DNA from: Struthidea cinerea
Lineage: Eukaryota > Chordata > Aves > Passeriformes > Corcoracidae
Length of the DNA: 64,000 bases
Direction: 5' to 3'
Assembly (NCBI GenBank): GCA_013397865.1
Contig: VZTI01003267.1
Span: 1,472,902 to 1,536,901, forward strand
The notes under the pieces were generated by a model. The model did not search any database, was not told the DNA's origin, and saw only the letters and a list, made by a program, of their open reading frames with translations. The position numbers and the translations under genes are program-made. Below are positions 27,949-39,656 of the stretch, piece after piece. Each line of letters begins with the position of its first letter. Position 1 is the first letter of the stretch.

Positions 27949-30270
27949 AATGTCAATACTGAAATCCCATTTTATGTTGTATTATAAACTATTTTTGCTA
28001 CATCTAAAACTACATAAACTTTACTCTCTTCATAAATTATCTGCATTACTCTTCATCATAATGTCACTTCAGATCCTAAAGGATTTTCATTCAGTGGAGC
28101 ATTTTGGCAACGGCTCTGTTGTTGTAATATATAAAAATGTAATTCTGACAATGATCAAAACGCCTGTTGCTGCCATAAATACAAAACTCACAGATGTGTA
28201 ATCATGTATCACCTACAACAGTTTAACTACACACATAGCAGAGACAGTACTAAACTGTAACCAGCATAGTCCCTACAAGAGATAAAACATTTTTGCATTA
28301 TTAAAAACCACCAGTTCTTAGCCCTTGTGGTAAAACACTGGAGTAAATCAGTAAGTTTCTGTCCTTTAGGTAGCAGCAGAATTTACACCAACTAAAAAAC
28401 ATGGAAATTTTCAGTTGTCCTTCATTTATCCTGACTTATCCTGAACGTTTTCCAATACATCCTTTGTGTTAACAGTTGAATAACCATGTGCACTCCTACG
28501 ACCAAGACCCATATCCATAGGAAACCTGCCATAGGTTGGTTAAAGCAGGAAAAAAAACCCCTAAGAACAGAGCCTGGATGAACAAGCAATCTGACCTCTG
28601 AAATTCCTAGCTAGGCTTCAAAAACACCTGGAGCCCTACCAAAAAAATCAGCACAACTTAAGATGAAACCTACGTGTGCCACAGCCAGCAAGGAAGAATA
28701 CTCGTTAATAGTTCACAAACTTGTATTTATTTTTAGTAGAGAAAAAATTAGGAAGTAAGAAGAGGACAGGCTTTGCAGTAAGGCTGAAGCCATCTGAATG
28801 TGTTAAAACCAACAAATCAATAAACAGAAAGATAAGATAGAATACTATCAATCTCACCTCTATAGAGGCTTCCACCAGAGAAATGCCACAAATATATGTC
28901 CAAGTAAAAAGGATACTAAGGTGAATTTAACACAATACTTTTTTGTCCATCAGTAAATAACAAAGTCCTTACAAAGTTAATAAGAAACCCCCAACTCTCT
29001 AAACCATTGTTATTTTTAGATTGATCTTAGAAAACTGGGAAACACAAAAGACAAGGACAATGCAGTTTCAAAATTTCAAAAGGATAGACAGTGATAATGA
29101 AATGGCAGGTAGAGGTTTTAATCAATAAATGTAATACATCAAAGTAATGAGAAGAAAGATGATTTCACAGAATCCATCTTTCTGTAAGATTACAAGATTG
29201 TGGATAAAAGTAACTGCTGCCTCCAACAGTTTGCTGGAGATTCGTGAGTTCAAACATCTGCCACTAAGGACAATAGTAGAAACAGTAATAACAACAATAT
29301 AATGGACATACCCAAACTGCCACAAATAGGCTCACTTAAAGATCTCTAGACATACCTACAAAATGGACTCATCAAGGAAGAGTTACTAATAGTCAGAAAT
29401 ATTCAAACAGTACAATGTAAAAAACTTGGTAACTAATAAAGTTTGTCATTCTTTACTATTTCATCAACGTCTGGTCCATCTGCAATGACCAGAAAAAGCC
29501 AAACAATGCGAGCACAATTGTGCAACATGGATTTAATTGTAAAGCAAGGCCATGTATCACAGAAAGATGACGTGATAGCTACAGAATGAGGGGCTGTACT
29601 TTCCCAAGTTGTGTCATCCTTGTGCACAGCACTGGTGCTGCTCTGAAACAGTGTGCCTGGCTCCCGTGCCCATGTGCACATGAGGACAAAGGGGCTGCTG
29701 TCACAGTACCGTTCTTCACACTTGCAAGCAACGAATGTTGCTTGAAAAACCGTTTTGAAGTGACTGTTACTTTGGCTCTATTTGCATCATATTTAAATTA
29801 AATGCAGCTGCGAAAGCGATGGGTGAGCGAGGTTAAATTCCAATTCTCTGTCTCACGGGATTTCACACAGGCAAATTCAGCAGGGGGTGGGTATTAATTC
29901 ACATGTACGGACAAAGAACCAGACAACATGTTGTACACGCTCGGCGTTCTGCAATGGTTCACTGTCGCGAGGCAAAAGTCTTTTGCTTAGCAGCAGGATA
30001 ACTGCGCTTCGAGCCCCTGAGGAACGACCACTGCTCCGCAGGTTTCTCAGAGCGCTGTGTGCGCACCACACCGCACACCAACACAACGCGTTATGAGACA
30101 CGGAGGACCTGAGCACTGGATGTCCGCACCGCAACTGCGGAGGCAAATCCCGCTGAGGGAAAATCCCCGTGCGCTCCCAGGCCTGCGGGGCCCGCCTGGC
30201 CCGCTGCGGGGAGCGCTCACTCCCCGGCCGGGCCCGCACACGGGGCAGCGCTACCCAACCCCGGGAGCGG

Positions 30271-30380
30271 CCCGCACACACAGACCCCGCACACAGAGAC
30301 CCCGCACACAGAGACCCCGCACACAGAGCCCGCACACAGAGCCCGGGAGTTGCCCCGCACACAGACTCCGCACACGGACC
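30271..30380 (+). repeat. GC-rich minisatellite (unit about 13-15 bp) in PARVA intron 1
   Basis: Three 15-bp units of the form CCCGCACACAGAGAC start at 30271, 30286 and 30301. They are followed by two 13-bp units and two degenerate ones to about 30380. It lies in the CpG island, about 130-310 bp on the intron side of the assembly gap. It accounts for the repeated CGVCVRG-like peptides in open frames here. Confidence 0.9.
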
Positions 30381-30513
30381 CCGGGCGCGGCCCCCGCTCG
30401 GTGCCGGCGGAGCGGCGGGGCCGGGGCGGCTCCTCCCTCGCCGCCCGCCTGCCCACCCCACCCCGCACGTCCTTCCCCGCCAGCCCCTTCCTCCCGCTCC
30501 CCAGAGCCTTTTC

Positions 30514-30585
30514 NNNNNNNNNNNNNNNNNNNNNNNNNNNNNNNNNNNNNNNNNNNNNNNNNNNNNNNNNNNNNNNNNNNNNNNN
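30514..30585. other. Assembly gap (72 N) in PARVA exon 1/intron 1
   Basis: Seventy-two N bases interrupt the CpG island immediately after the visible PARVA coding bases. The missing stretch should contain the last bases of coding exon 1 and its GT donor. GC-rich sequence that is hard to read is the likely cause. Confidence 0.99.
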
Positions 30586-30707
30586 TTCCTCCTGGCCAGC
30601 GTGCCGCCGAGCTTGCCCAGGAAGGAGTCATCCTTCTTTCTGGACGGGGGAGATTTCGGGGTGGGGGATTTGGGGGAAGAAGGGGATTTCTGCGGGGAGG
30701 TTGCCAT
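30586..30707 (-). CDS. PARVA: Alpha-parvin, first coding exon (3' end cut by assembly gap)
   Basis: The ATG at 30707 opens a frame whose first 40 residues match the vertebrate alpha-parvin N-terminus: MATSPQKSP, a run of SP/TP sites, then SRKKDDSFLGKLGGTLARR. Alpha-parvin (actopaxin) is a focal-adhesion adaptor with two C-terminal CH domains. It binds ILK and paxillin, and with PINCH forms the IPP complex that couples integrins to F-actin. The exon encodes only the disordered head; in the known protein, proline-directed kinases phosphorylate serines in this SP-rich stretch. Forty codons plus two bases (AA, the start of a Lys/Asn codon) are visible before 72 unknown bases, so the splice donor is not seen. 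The frame can be read across and beyond the gap to 29877, but that part is GC-rich intron without parvin similarity. The CH-domain exons are not in this window. Identification is firm because of the near-complete N-terminal match and the MICAL2 neighbour. Confidence 0.95.
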
Positions 30708-31178
30708 GCTGGGCCGGCCGCCGCCGGCGCTGGGGGACGGAGCAGACGGGTCCGAGGCCCCGGTGCCGTGGGAGGCTGTTCCCGGCTCTGAACGGAAGCG
30801 GAATTATTTCAAGCATTTGAGGCAGCTCCTGCTCCGCTCTCCCGGCTCTCCCGCTCCTTCCCTCCCTCCTCCCGCCCGCCCTCCCGCCGGGGAGGGCCCG
30901 CTCCCCTCGCACGGCTCCCGGTAGCCCCCGGGCGGTGCGAGAGCCGCGCTCCGCTCCCGGCTGGGGCACGCACCGCGTTTGGGGGGCCCGGCCGCACCCG
31001 GGGGTGCGGGGCAGCGCCTCGCCCCGGGCTCCATCCTCCGCCCTTGCAGAGGAGCCAGGCGCTGACTGGGGCTGGGTGGGTAAATGCCCCAGGGTGGGTG
31101 ACCACGCAGGAGGGTGCCAGGTGACGTGGGTGCCGAAAGTTAAAGGTAGACGTGGACACAGTGTCAGGGCTCACACAG

Positions 31179-31394
31179 CTCAGTTCATCCACAGCTACTC
31201 CGAGGTGAAGGGCCTGAAGGATAGGAGGGTGCCAGCTGCCAGCAGATGTTTCTACATCCTGTGCTCAGCACTGATAGAAAAACAGAATCGTGGTCAGGGT
31301 TGGAAGGGACCTTAAAAATCAGCTAGTTCCAACACTGCCATGGGCAGGTACACCTTCAATTAGACTTGAATGTTCAAAGCCCCATCCAGCCTGG
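31179..31394 (+). repeat. Exact 216-bp direct repeat, copy 1
   Basis: It begins CTCAGTTCATCCACAGCTAC and ends CATCCAGCCTGG. Copy 2 starts right after a single N and appears base-for-base identical. It covers unique sequence and the first part of the CR1 element. Confidence 0.97.
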
Positions 31395-31395
31395 N
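31395..31395. other. Single N at contig join
   Basis: A lone N lies exactly between the two identical 216-bp copies. This is the usual mark of a scaffold join with estimated gap of minimal or negative size. Confidence 0.95.
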
Positions 31396-31611
31396 CTCAG
31401 TTCATCCACAGCTACTCCGAGGTGAAGGGCCTGAAGGATAGGAGGGTGCCAGCTGCCAGCAGATGTTTCTACATCCTGTGCTCAGCACTGATAGAAAAAC
31501 AGAATCGTGGTCAGGGTTGGAAGGGACCTTAAAAATCAGCTAGTTCCAACACTGCCATGGGCAGGTACACCTTCAATTAGACTTGAATGTTCAAAGCCCC
31601 ATCCAGCCTGG
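31396..31611 (+). repeat. Exact 216-bp direct repeat, copy 2
   Basis: Identical to 31179-31394 and separated from it only by the N at 31395. After copy 2 the CR1 sequence continues normally (CCTTGAACTCTTCCAGGGAT). This suggests two overlapping contig ends were joined without merging. Confidence 0.97.
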
Positions 31612-34600
31612 CCTTGAACTCTTCCAGGGATGGAGTGTCCAGAGCTTCTCTGGAGAGCTTGTTCCAGAGCCTCGCCACCCTCCCAATAAAGAATTTCTTC
31701 CTAATATCTTGTCTAAACCTACACTTCAGCTTAAGGCTGTTTCACCTTGTCCTATCACTACCTGCCCTTGCAAAAAGTCCCTCTCCAGCTTTCTCGTAAC
31801 CCCCCTTTAGGTACTGGAAGGCTGCTAGCAGGTCTCCCTGGAGCATTCTCCAGGCTGAGCAACGCCAACTTTCTTAGCCTGTCTTCACAGGAGAGGTGCT
31901 GCAGCCCTCTGAGCATCTTGGTGGCCTCCTCTGGATGCGCTCCAACAAGTTCATATCTCTCTTGTGTTGGGGCCCCCAGATCTGAACACACAAAAGAACT
32001 CATGAAGTAATAAAGTGTCACTAAATAGTTTGCTGCAAGTTAAAGTTAAGGCTTACTACATACATTTCAGTCTTGATAACATTTTGCAAAGCTTTTCTGC
32101 CTGCGGTTTTCACCTGTGTCTGTGGTGAGAAGCAGTGGGCATCGTCGTATCCACTTCTACAAAACAAAACAACTGTTGTAGTCAGACCAGTATAAAAAGC
32201 CTGTGGAATGAAAGGTGACTTAACACGATATAGATTGCCTATACCAACACTGCTTTGATTTGCAGATGAGCAGCTTAAGGGAGAAGTATGTTTAAAATGG
32301 ATAATTTGCTGTGACTGGTTCAGGAGGCATCCAGGACTGGAACAGCATTAATGTCATCTGGATGCACTACTTTCACTTACCACTTAATCACTTGATTAAC
32401 AATTCAGGCAAAAAGCCACACACACTTCATGCAAATATCTAGCTATCCATTAGGCATAATAAGTGAAATGAAATTACCATGAGGATATTTCTAAATCAGC
32501 TAATAATTGTTGTGTTTTTACAAGCCGGTAACATTGGTTAGCTGATGAGGGGTAGACATCAATGCCTATTTGTTGCATGCAGTTAGTATGTGCCCTGGAG
32601 AAAAACTGTATTCATCCATCCTGCCATCAGTTATAAGCAGGAATGAGCCCAAGCCTCATCCTTTCCTTAACGTTTGCTCTCTGGTTCATAGCACCAGTTA
32701 TGTTTAGGCTTCTTGTTTACTAATTTCAGCCTGAATTTCACATGTTATTCTCTTTTTACAGAAGTGCTGATTATACAGTGTATGTATAAGGAGATGAACA
32801 GTTTTGAATAATTTTTAAGAACATAATAAAAGAAAATTTCAAAAGCAGAAATACACACATCAAACCCTTTTAAAAATATGCCTGTAAATCTGTGGCATTT
32901 ACAAACAGAGCAGTGACCCAACTAAATCTCCATTTGGAGCCAAATGACTATACTATATATGGATGTCAATATAGGATTTTGTGGGCACAGCAGAAGAGAG
33001 AGCATTTTGGCAAGCACAAGTGTGCTTGCCTTTGTACCCCTGTGTTTTTGGTAAATACAGAAGGAACAAGCCAGATACCTCACAAAGAGCAACAGGTACT
33101 GGGCTCTGTGCAGCACAGTCAGAATTCAACATGCATTTGCCAAGTCCCTCACAAAATTGTTGAAAAGACCAAGAATCTTTCCTATTTCTCAACACTCAGT
33201 ATATGTAAATTAGTGATAAATACAGTATCACTTATTTAATAGCCTCATGTACTATGGCAGTTTCACATCACAAGGGGAAAAAATTTAAATGAAACTATGT
33301 GTTTAAGATGAACTTTATCTGATCTGGAAACTCGAATACTGTGTGCTTTAAGTAATGATGCTAAAGCAACAGCCAGACCTTAAGTTTACAGTTTTGATTT
33401 TGGGTTTTTTAATGGATTTCTTTCAGGATTTATGTGCAGTTCATTGTGTGTAACATTATTGCAATGTTTTTCCAATTGTGATGTTTCTCTTTGAGGATAG
33501 TTAACAACATTTTTCCCCTGTATCTTAGATTTAGAATTACATATGCTACCTTTTTTTTGTTTTTATCTAGGAATATATATGAACATATGGCCTTAAATTA
33601 ATATTGCATTCATTACAAAAGGCTTTATAGATAAACACGAGGACTAAGTTATAGCAGCTATGGGGATGGGGTTTGCTCTTCTTTATATTTGACAATGGAA
33701 CACTTCCAGGATCATGCTCCACAATCCCAGCACAGGACACAGCAGTCAGCAGGCTGCTGTTCAGGCTGGCCCTGCTGCACCTGGCATAGAGAAATCCAGA
33801 GCAGACCATGAGAGCTCTTACCACGCTCCCTGTCAGCATCTTGTTTGGACAGATGAGCCAAACATTACATCAAATTAATTGTATCCTGTTCACATATGTA
33901 CTTTTGCCAGGCAATAAAAGGTGGCTAAGTCCCCTCCCCACCACTCTTCAGATATTTCTTATTCACCTGCATATCTGTCCATGCACAGCTGGTTTTTATT
34001 TCTTTTAATATGAGGCTCAGAATGCTCAGGACCAGAGTTTTACTTTCCCAACAAAACAGAAGAGGCAACGCACGTAATATCCCGACCACGGGCTAGGCTA
34101 ATAAGAAAGCACAGCCAAGCTGGTTAAGACTGTGCAATAAATCACTCACTTGCCTTAGGGTGTTCCCCTAACATTTTTCTCCTAGGTGTAGCTCTGCTCG
34201 AGCCTTCTTACCATTCGGTCACTTAAAGAACGGAAGTGGAATTTTTAAAAGCAATTTATCTACTTACTGCTACGCTGTGCTTGCCTACAGGAACACCCTT
34301 TGCTGACTTCAGGAAGAGGAGAACTAGACCAAAGTCTACACATTTTGTTTTCCTAAGTACCTGCAGTCAGCCTCGTGCTGGCCTGCCAGCTCTGAGTGGT
34401 GAATTGCTCAACGTGCCCAGCCACCCCGAGTAATAGTTAACAGCACAGTAAAGGAGCCTGCAGAGCAAAGAAGGTGTTTCCACACCATCTCAATTTGGCT
34501 GCATTTTAACAGTAGAAATCATCGTATCAGGCATAAAAGGGCTCCAAATTTTTATTGCCAGCATCACCTAAAACTCATGCTTGAGAATAAATTTGTTTCT

Positions 34601-35770
34601 GGCTCACAAAGTGAGATTAAGATTGGGCATAAGCATATGCCTGGATTTAAAACACAGCTATGCTTTCTACTCTAACTTCTTTGGTATAAGAATATTCTCT
34701 TTAAATTATGTAACAAAATAACATAGTTTTATAAAAGTAACAGAGTATTTCCAACCAGATTCTTAAAAAGTACAATGAATTTTTATGGTACATTGAGGAG
34801 CAAAAAAGATAGACTAAAATGTGATGGGGAAAAATATACATGAAAGACAAAAGATAACACGCTGTATACAGCCACAGAAATTAGTAATTTAAAAGCTTCA
34901 AAGGAAAGAAAGTGAGTTTAAAACTTTTTGGTAAAAGGGGAATATCATCCTGGTATTCACTACTTCTGGTAACACGTTGTTACATCAATTAGTTATGTAC
35001 AGAAACTGGGCCAAGTTTACTCGCATTTACAACTGTTCTTCTTGAGATAGTTTTAAGAAAAAACCCCAATATGTGATTTTTTTTTTTTTCCCTTACTAAG
35101 CTTCACTCGTACCCTTCATTTGGGCCTGTAGTTGTGTACAGGTGTGTTACATGAATATTCCAGCAAGCACAATACTGGAACGCAGGGCTATCAGGTCTCT
35201 TCATAGTTCATCAGAAGCAACAGAAGAAACCACAATTTTTTCATAAATATCAGGCAAAGAGACTTGGGTGAAATCCAGCAAATACCTTGCCCATCATGAA
35301 GTATTTGCCAGGATCCAGGTTCATGAGCTGTGGCTGTGATGAAAACTGCAGGGATAGTGTTTTCACGCTACCACAGCAAGCCCATTGTGCTAAATGATGC
35401 CAAAGTGTACGGTCCATGCACAACACAGCAGGGACAGCTCTAGATCTTAACAGAAGCAAAGTTTTAAAAGATAAACAGAAGCTGCCATCTGCTATGCCAC
35501 ATCCTGTCACTTGCTCAAGCAAGAAGGAAAACAGTTTCTCTTTCTGGAAAAAGACTACTAAACTAATGTGAAAATCCTTGTTGAAATCAGATATGCGTTG
35601 GGCTACAAAGCAGAAGTTTCAAGGCACAAGACCTCTAAATTTGTTTCCTATGCCCAGAGAAACCTGGTCAAACACACTTAAATTCAGTGAGGTGTCCCTT
35701 TACCTTGGAGGCAAATGGATTGGTCTTGATTCAAACAGCAGTTTACAAAATTCGTTTTCATAAACTTTCT

Positions 35771-35880
35771 ATAGAATCACAGAATTGTTTAAGTTTGAAA
35801 AGACCTTTAAGATCAAGTCCAACCATTAACCCAGTACTGCCAAATCCACCACTAAACCATGTCCCTAAGCACCAACCGAG
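35771..35880 (-). mobile_element. CR1 LINE 3' fragment, minus orientation
   Basis: About 110 bp match the CR1 3' terminus in reverse complement: ATAGAATCACAGAATTGTTT, AAGACCTTTAAGATCAAGTC, and CCACTAAACCATGTCCCTAA with GCACC. This variant is of a different CR1 subfamily from the 31-kb copy. It is severely 5'-truncated, as is typical of CR1. Confidence 0.9.
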
Positions 35881-36291
35881 TTTCTTCAGACCTGTGTTAT
35901 TTTGAAGAGGGGACAAGGAAGGTGTGTGCCTGCACTGTGATTAGAAGAACTTCAGTAAATTCCTGTGGTGCCATTTCTACCCTGTTCCTGGGCCAGAAAA
36001 TTCCATGAGATGGAAGGGAAAGGACATGACAGTAAAAGAAAATCTCAGTTCCAAGATGCCAAAAATTACCTTGACCTCTGAAGAGAAGGAACTGTCCATC
36101 TGTCCTGTGAGGAGGAGAGACCTATCAATCAGTTCAGAGTCACTGAGCAGGGGACAGTCGTGCTGGCCCCAGTCTTGCTTATCCTCTTCTCGCCTCTGGG
36201 CAGCACATTGTCTTGCTCTGTAAGACTCTCCCACTGGTAGAAAGCAACAAAACACACTGACCTGATAGAGGTAAAGCTAGTGGCATTTGAA

Positions 36292-36313
36292 AATTGACAA
36301 TTAATTGACAATT
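36292..36313 (+). repeat. Two 11-bp units AATTGACAATT
   Basis: Perfect direct repeat of a unit that is itself an interrupted palindrome (AATTG-A-CAATT). It lies in the MICAL2-PARVA spacer. Confidence 0.85.
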
Positions 36314-37628
36314 AAGATTTTGATCACCCTTTGATCAACACTTTTCCTTCGAGTCTTCAAGGAGCTGTTATAATTTGTGTGCCAAGCCTAAGGAAACCAG
36401 CTGGTGAATTCCTGGGCAAGCATGTGTGGAAGTTGTTGGTCTCATGGGGTTTGTAATCTCTTCTGTTAAAGATGCCCTCTAACTTCAGAGTGTTGTTATT
36501 TCTGAACTACAAAAGGAATCTGTGCACTGCAAGATGGTGCGATTTACTCACCAGTATATGGGCTAAGAAGATGATTTTATTTCTTACCTGTAGGTCTTTC
36601 CTCATCACACATTATTATGCTGTAGGTGTCAGTGGAGAGAAATTTCTATGGAAATGATTCGGGGACTTCCAAGAGTGAGACAAAATTTTATTCTTTCAAA
36701 TAGAAAATTTCTCACAACCAGCCCATTTAGACACAGTACATTCCAGCACATCACATTATACCCCGAAATGACAGTGCCATGAACTTAAAAATGAACAAAT
36801 CTATTATAAATTAGTGAGCCAAGTTACAGAAAAAGACTGAGGAGCAAGAAAACTCATAACCAAACCAGTGTTTAAATACATTTCTAATACAAGCCAACCA
36901 TATGAAATTGACCTGTGAACAGTGCACATAGCTTCTGGTTTATTAAACCCCCTTCTCTACTCTCCCAATACACAAAGACCTGCTTTAAATGACTTAGGAG
37001 TTTATTATTTTCTAAATCACTTGCACAGTTTATTTTTGGATCTAATCTTGTGAGGTGCTTAATATCAGGCAGGGTAACAGTAGTCTGACAGGTTTTTCCA
37101 CCCAGGAGCAGACAGTTATGGGTGGAGCATGTGTAACAGCCACAGGGCATCCAGAAAAGTGTTTCTTTAGCAAAGATAATTTTGTATGTCCATAAAGTTC
37201 TGATGGCCCTCAGCTTCTGTGGACTCTGATACTCCCAAGAATGCAAATCTTTGGAGCTAAAGGGAAAGCACCCTTTGGAATTTGGTTTTATAACTGGACA
37301 GGTATCTGCTGTAAACTGAAATCTCAGGGCTTATTTGCAATAGCAACACTAATGTGAATGGACTTTTTAATTGCAAAATGAGGTGAAAAAACCAATCTTT
37401 GATATAACTGGAGATTTCTGCAGAATTCCCCATCTGTGCAAAGCTTTAAGAATTTTGCTTTCAAACTTTTTAAAAATACCTTGAAAACATTATGACTCTC
37501 ACAGAAAACTATGATAGATTTTCTAGACTGTCTTTTTCTACAGGACTACATGAGGCAGTGATAAAACCCAGAAATCTTCTCCACAGAACTGGAAATACTA
37601 GCAGATCTCAACAGAGAAAATGAAAATA

Positions 37629-37634
37629 TTTATT
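37629..37634 (-). terminator. Candidate polyadenylation signal for MICAL2
   Basis: AATAAA on the minus strand, about 2 kb past the MICAL2 stop, with T/GT-rich sequence 10-30 bases downstream. It is one of several candidates, and transcript data are needed to choose. Confidence 0.2.
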
Positions 37635-39656
37635 GCTGCTCTGCCTCTCCTACTTGTGTCAGTCTTAAGTAATAGAGTTAGTTTAAAAAAATCAATCACT
37701 GCAATCCATCTCAGTAAAAATGTCATCTGAAGATCAGGTATGCTTAGCCTGTGAATGACAGGGGAAAAAAGTCTGGTGGTTATTTTGGAACACATTTAAG
37801 GATTCTGCCATATCTTCCCAGTATGATGAAAGACAAATTATATGTTAAAGCCCTGAATGCGGTGTTTTAAGGGTATCCCTTCAAGTTATGGTCATTGAGA
37901 ACATTGTTTAAAATCTTAATTCATATTTTATTGCTAATTATTTACCAAATCTATAAAGCTGTCTACTCTACAATGCACAGCTTTGCTGTACACAGCTGTT
38001 AGAAATACACATTTATCAATCAAAATCAGAGACAACATCCAAACTGTAAAATGTAACCAGACACTCTTACCCTCTTTAAACAGTCTAATAAATAAATACG
38101 AATAAATATTGCAGAGCAACAGTATAAAGCTTGGACCAACAGAGGTATATTATTTATCTGTGGCCAATAGCAAAAACATGCTTTTACCTTTAGAAAGGGT
38201 ATTTCAAATTTCTTGCAATACAGCAAAAAAACTCAGCCCTGAAGATAATTCATAAATTATTGTGACAGGATCCAGTGTGTCTGTTACTTTACCAGTACTC
38301 ACCAAGAGGTTTTTCAGTTTAAAGCTTTTTTAGCAGGAATGCTTCTATCTTTGGCTGTACCATAGGCAGATGCTGCAAATTAGCACCATTCATGAAATAA
38401 TGAGAACATCAAATCTTCTCAGAGCATGAGGTAAAATGATATTCAGAAAGAAACGGTCTTTCAGTTTCCCCTTGTTTTTTTCAGTTTGAAAATCTAGTGC
38501 ATCACACATACAGTTGGGAATATTACCAATCTTAAATTGCAGAATTATTTCAGATTTAAGAAGTTACTTAAATTAGGAGAATTTCTGCACTGCTTTGCCA
38601 ATATATACAAATGCATGTACCAAAAAGATAGGAGATGGTCCCTTTAAGCAAAAAATTTGCGTGTATTCTCAAGCAGCAAGATAAATGTAATTTAAATATA
38701 CCCACAATATTTTCGGTCAAATGTTGATATTAAAAACTCAACATTTTTTGCAGCCATTTTAAGGGATTATTCTCGGGGAGGTCTTTAACTGCTATACCAT
38801 TCATCACACCCAACAATACAACTTGAGATGTATGTTCTGAAGAAACTCTAAAGTCTGTCATAGTAAAGTCTGCCCTATAAATACCAATTAAGTCTGAATT
38901 ACTATTTTAAAACTATCTTTTATCGTATTTTAAAGACCTTAATCTCTGATATACAGAAACTTCTTTGAGCATGTAACAGCTGAAAGGATAGTCATCCCTT
39001 TGATAATCCCTTACCATTTTACAAAATGCAGGGATTTAACATTGCTTTAACTTGTTGTTCAAAAATACACAGTGCAATAAAACTTATAAATACCTGAAAA
39101 ATTAATTTCTGACATTGCATTTACAGTAGTTTTAGTAAGTGCTTATATGTAGTCATTAGTCAAATGACTCTTCCTCCACCAGAAATAAAGACTAACACTA
39201 TTTTTATGAGATGCTTGTTTTCTGACGTTTCTATAGTTGACCATGGCTTGGCTGTGCCAAAATATTAACAAAGCCACACAGAGATTCAGACAAACAGATG
39301 GAAAGTAAGGCTGTCTCAGGAATACTAAATGATGTCATCATGTTCCTCAGAAACTCTACTCTCAGCATTGAAATCAAATTCCAAGAGAATAATAGAGCTC
39401 TGATTTCCCTTTCACAGACCCTGGTGCCCATCAGACAGGCAAATTCAGTCCAGATCTGTATCCCAGTGATCCTCTGAGCTGACAGTGAAACGACTGTCTC
39501 TGGTATGAGCAAAAGAATGGCTTTAAAGCTTTTGATAACAAAATGATGTGTCTCCCAAATAAGCTGATTTTAAATTTGAATTCCTTCATTTTCCAGAAGA
39601 CTCTATCTCCGTGATAGGGAATACTGCTGAAAGGATGTTTATTTGCGTGTGGCTGT

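Larger units (their letters stand above)
1..30513 (-). other. PARVA: Probable PARVA intron 1 (partial)
   Basis: No exon of PARVA or of any other recognisable gene was found in these 30.5 kb on either strand. The many open frames of 60-150 codons lack recognisable domains, and their placement fits chance. PARVA has a very long first intron in mammals, so this is inferred to be intron 1 continuing beyond position 1. It is mostly AT-rich unique sequence with scattered A/C-rich low-complexity tracts, a poly-A run, an AT microsatellite and a modest CpG-richer patch at 25.2-25.5 kb. Several stretches rich in homeodomain-like TAATTA motifs (for example 10480-10620 and 17640-17860) could be regulatory elements. 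A small divergent exon could have been missed by eye. Confidence 0.7.
30120..31080 (-). promoter_or_regulatory. PARVA: CpG island and probable promoter/5' UTR of PARVA
   Basis: This roughly 1-kb stretch is strongly GC-rich and dense in CpG, unlike the AT-rich flanks on both sides. It surrounds the PARVA start codon at 30707. Several CCCGCC/GGGCGG-type Sp1-like boxes occur near 30865-30935, and no TATA box is evident at a useful distance. The transcription start is inferred to lie between about 30730 and 31030 on the minus strand; the sequence alone does not fix it. Long open frames on both strands here result from GC-rich composition and are not called as genes. Confidence 0.8.
31271..31995 (-). 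mobile_element. CR1 LINE, truncated 3' part, minus orientation
   Basis: The plus strand reads as the reverse complement of the CR1 3' region. Landmarks are ACAGAATCGTGGTCAGGGTT and GGAAGGGACCTT near 31280-31312, CCCATCCAGCCTGGCC, CTTGTCCTATCACTAC, CAGGAGAGGTGCTGCAGCCC and GGGGCCCCCAGATCTGAACAC at the left end of the element in sense direction. It is a 5'-truncated, non-autonomous copy of the main avian LINE. Its first part is included in the exact 216-bp repeat around the N at 31395, so the true element is probably about 217 bp shorter than it appears. Confidence 0.92.
31996..39656. other. MICAL2 3' UTR and intergenic spacer to PARVA
   Basis: This interval contains the MICAL2 3' UTR, running leftwards from the TGA at 39657, and then the spacer to the PARVA promoter. 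No coding exon is recognised. Minus-strand AATAAA hexamers occur at 39638-39643 (only about 15 bp past the stop, so unlikely to be used alone), 37928-37933 and 37629-37634, the last followed by T-rich sequence. The polyadenylation site cannot be chosen from sequence. A CR1 fragment at about 35771-35880 and a short 11-bp direct repeat at 36292-36313 are the only repeats noted. Confidence 0.65.

Noticed and set aside
30271..30380. CRISPR-like array
   Set aside because: The units are contiguous, without spacers, 13-15 bp and GC-rich. It is a minisatellite in a vertebrate promoter region.
29877..30585. Continuation of the PARVA open frame through the gap to give 276 codons
   Set aside because: Only the first 40 residues match alpha-parvin. 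The rest is composition-driven sequence from the CpG island, including the minisatellite, with the true donor hidden in the N run.
30057..30924. Plus-strand open frames of 244, 251 and 156 codons in the CpG island
   Set aside because: They overlap one another in different frames, cross the gap, and consist of Pro/Arg/Ala-rich low-complexity peptide antisense to PARVA exon 1.
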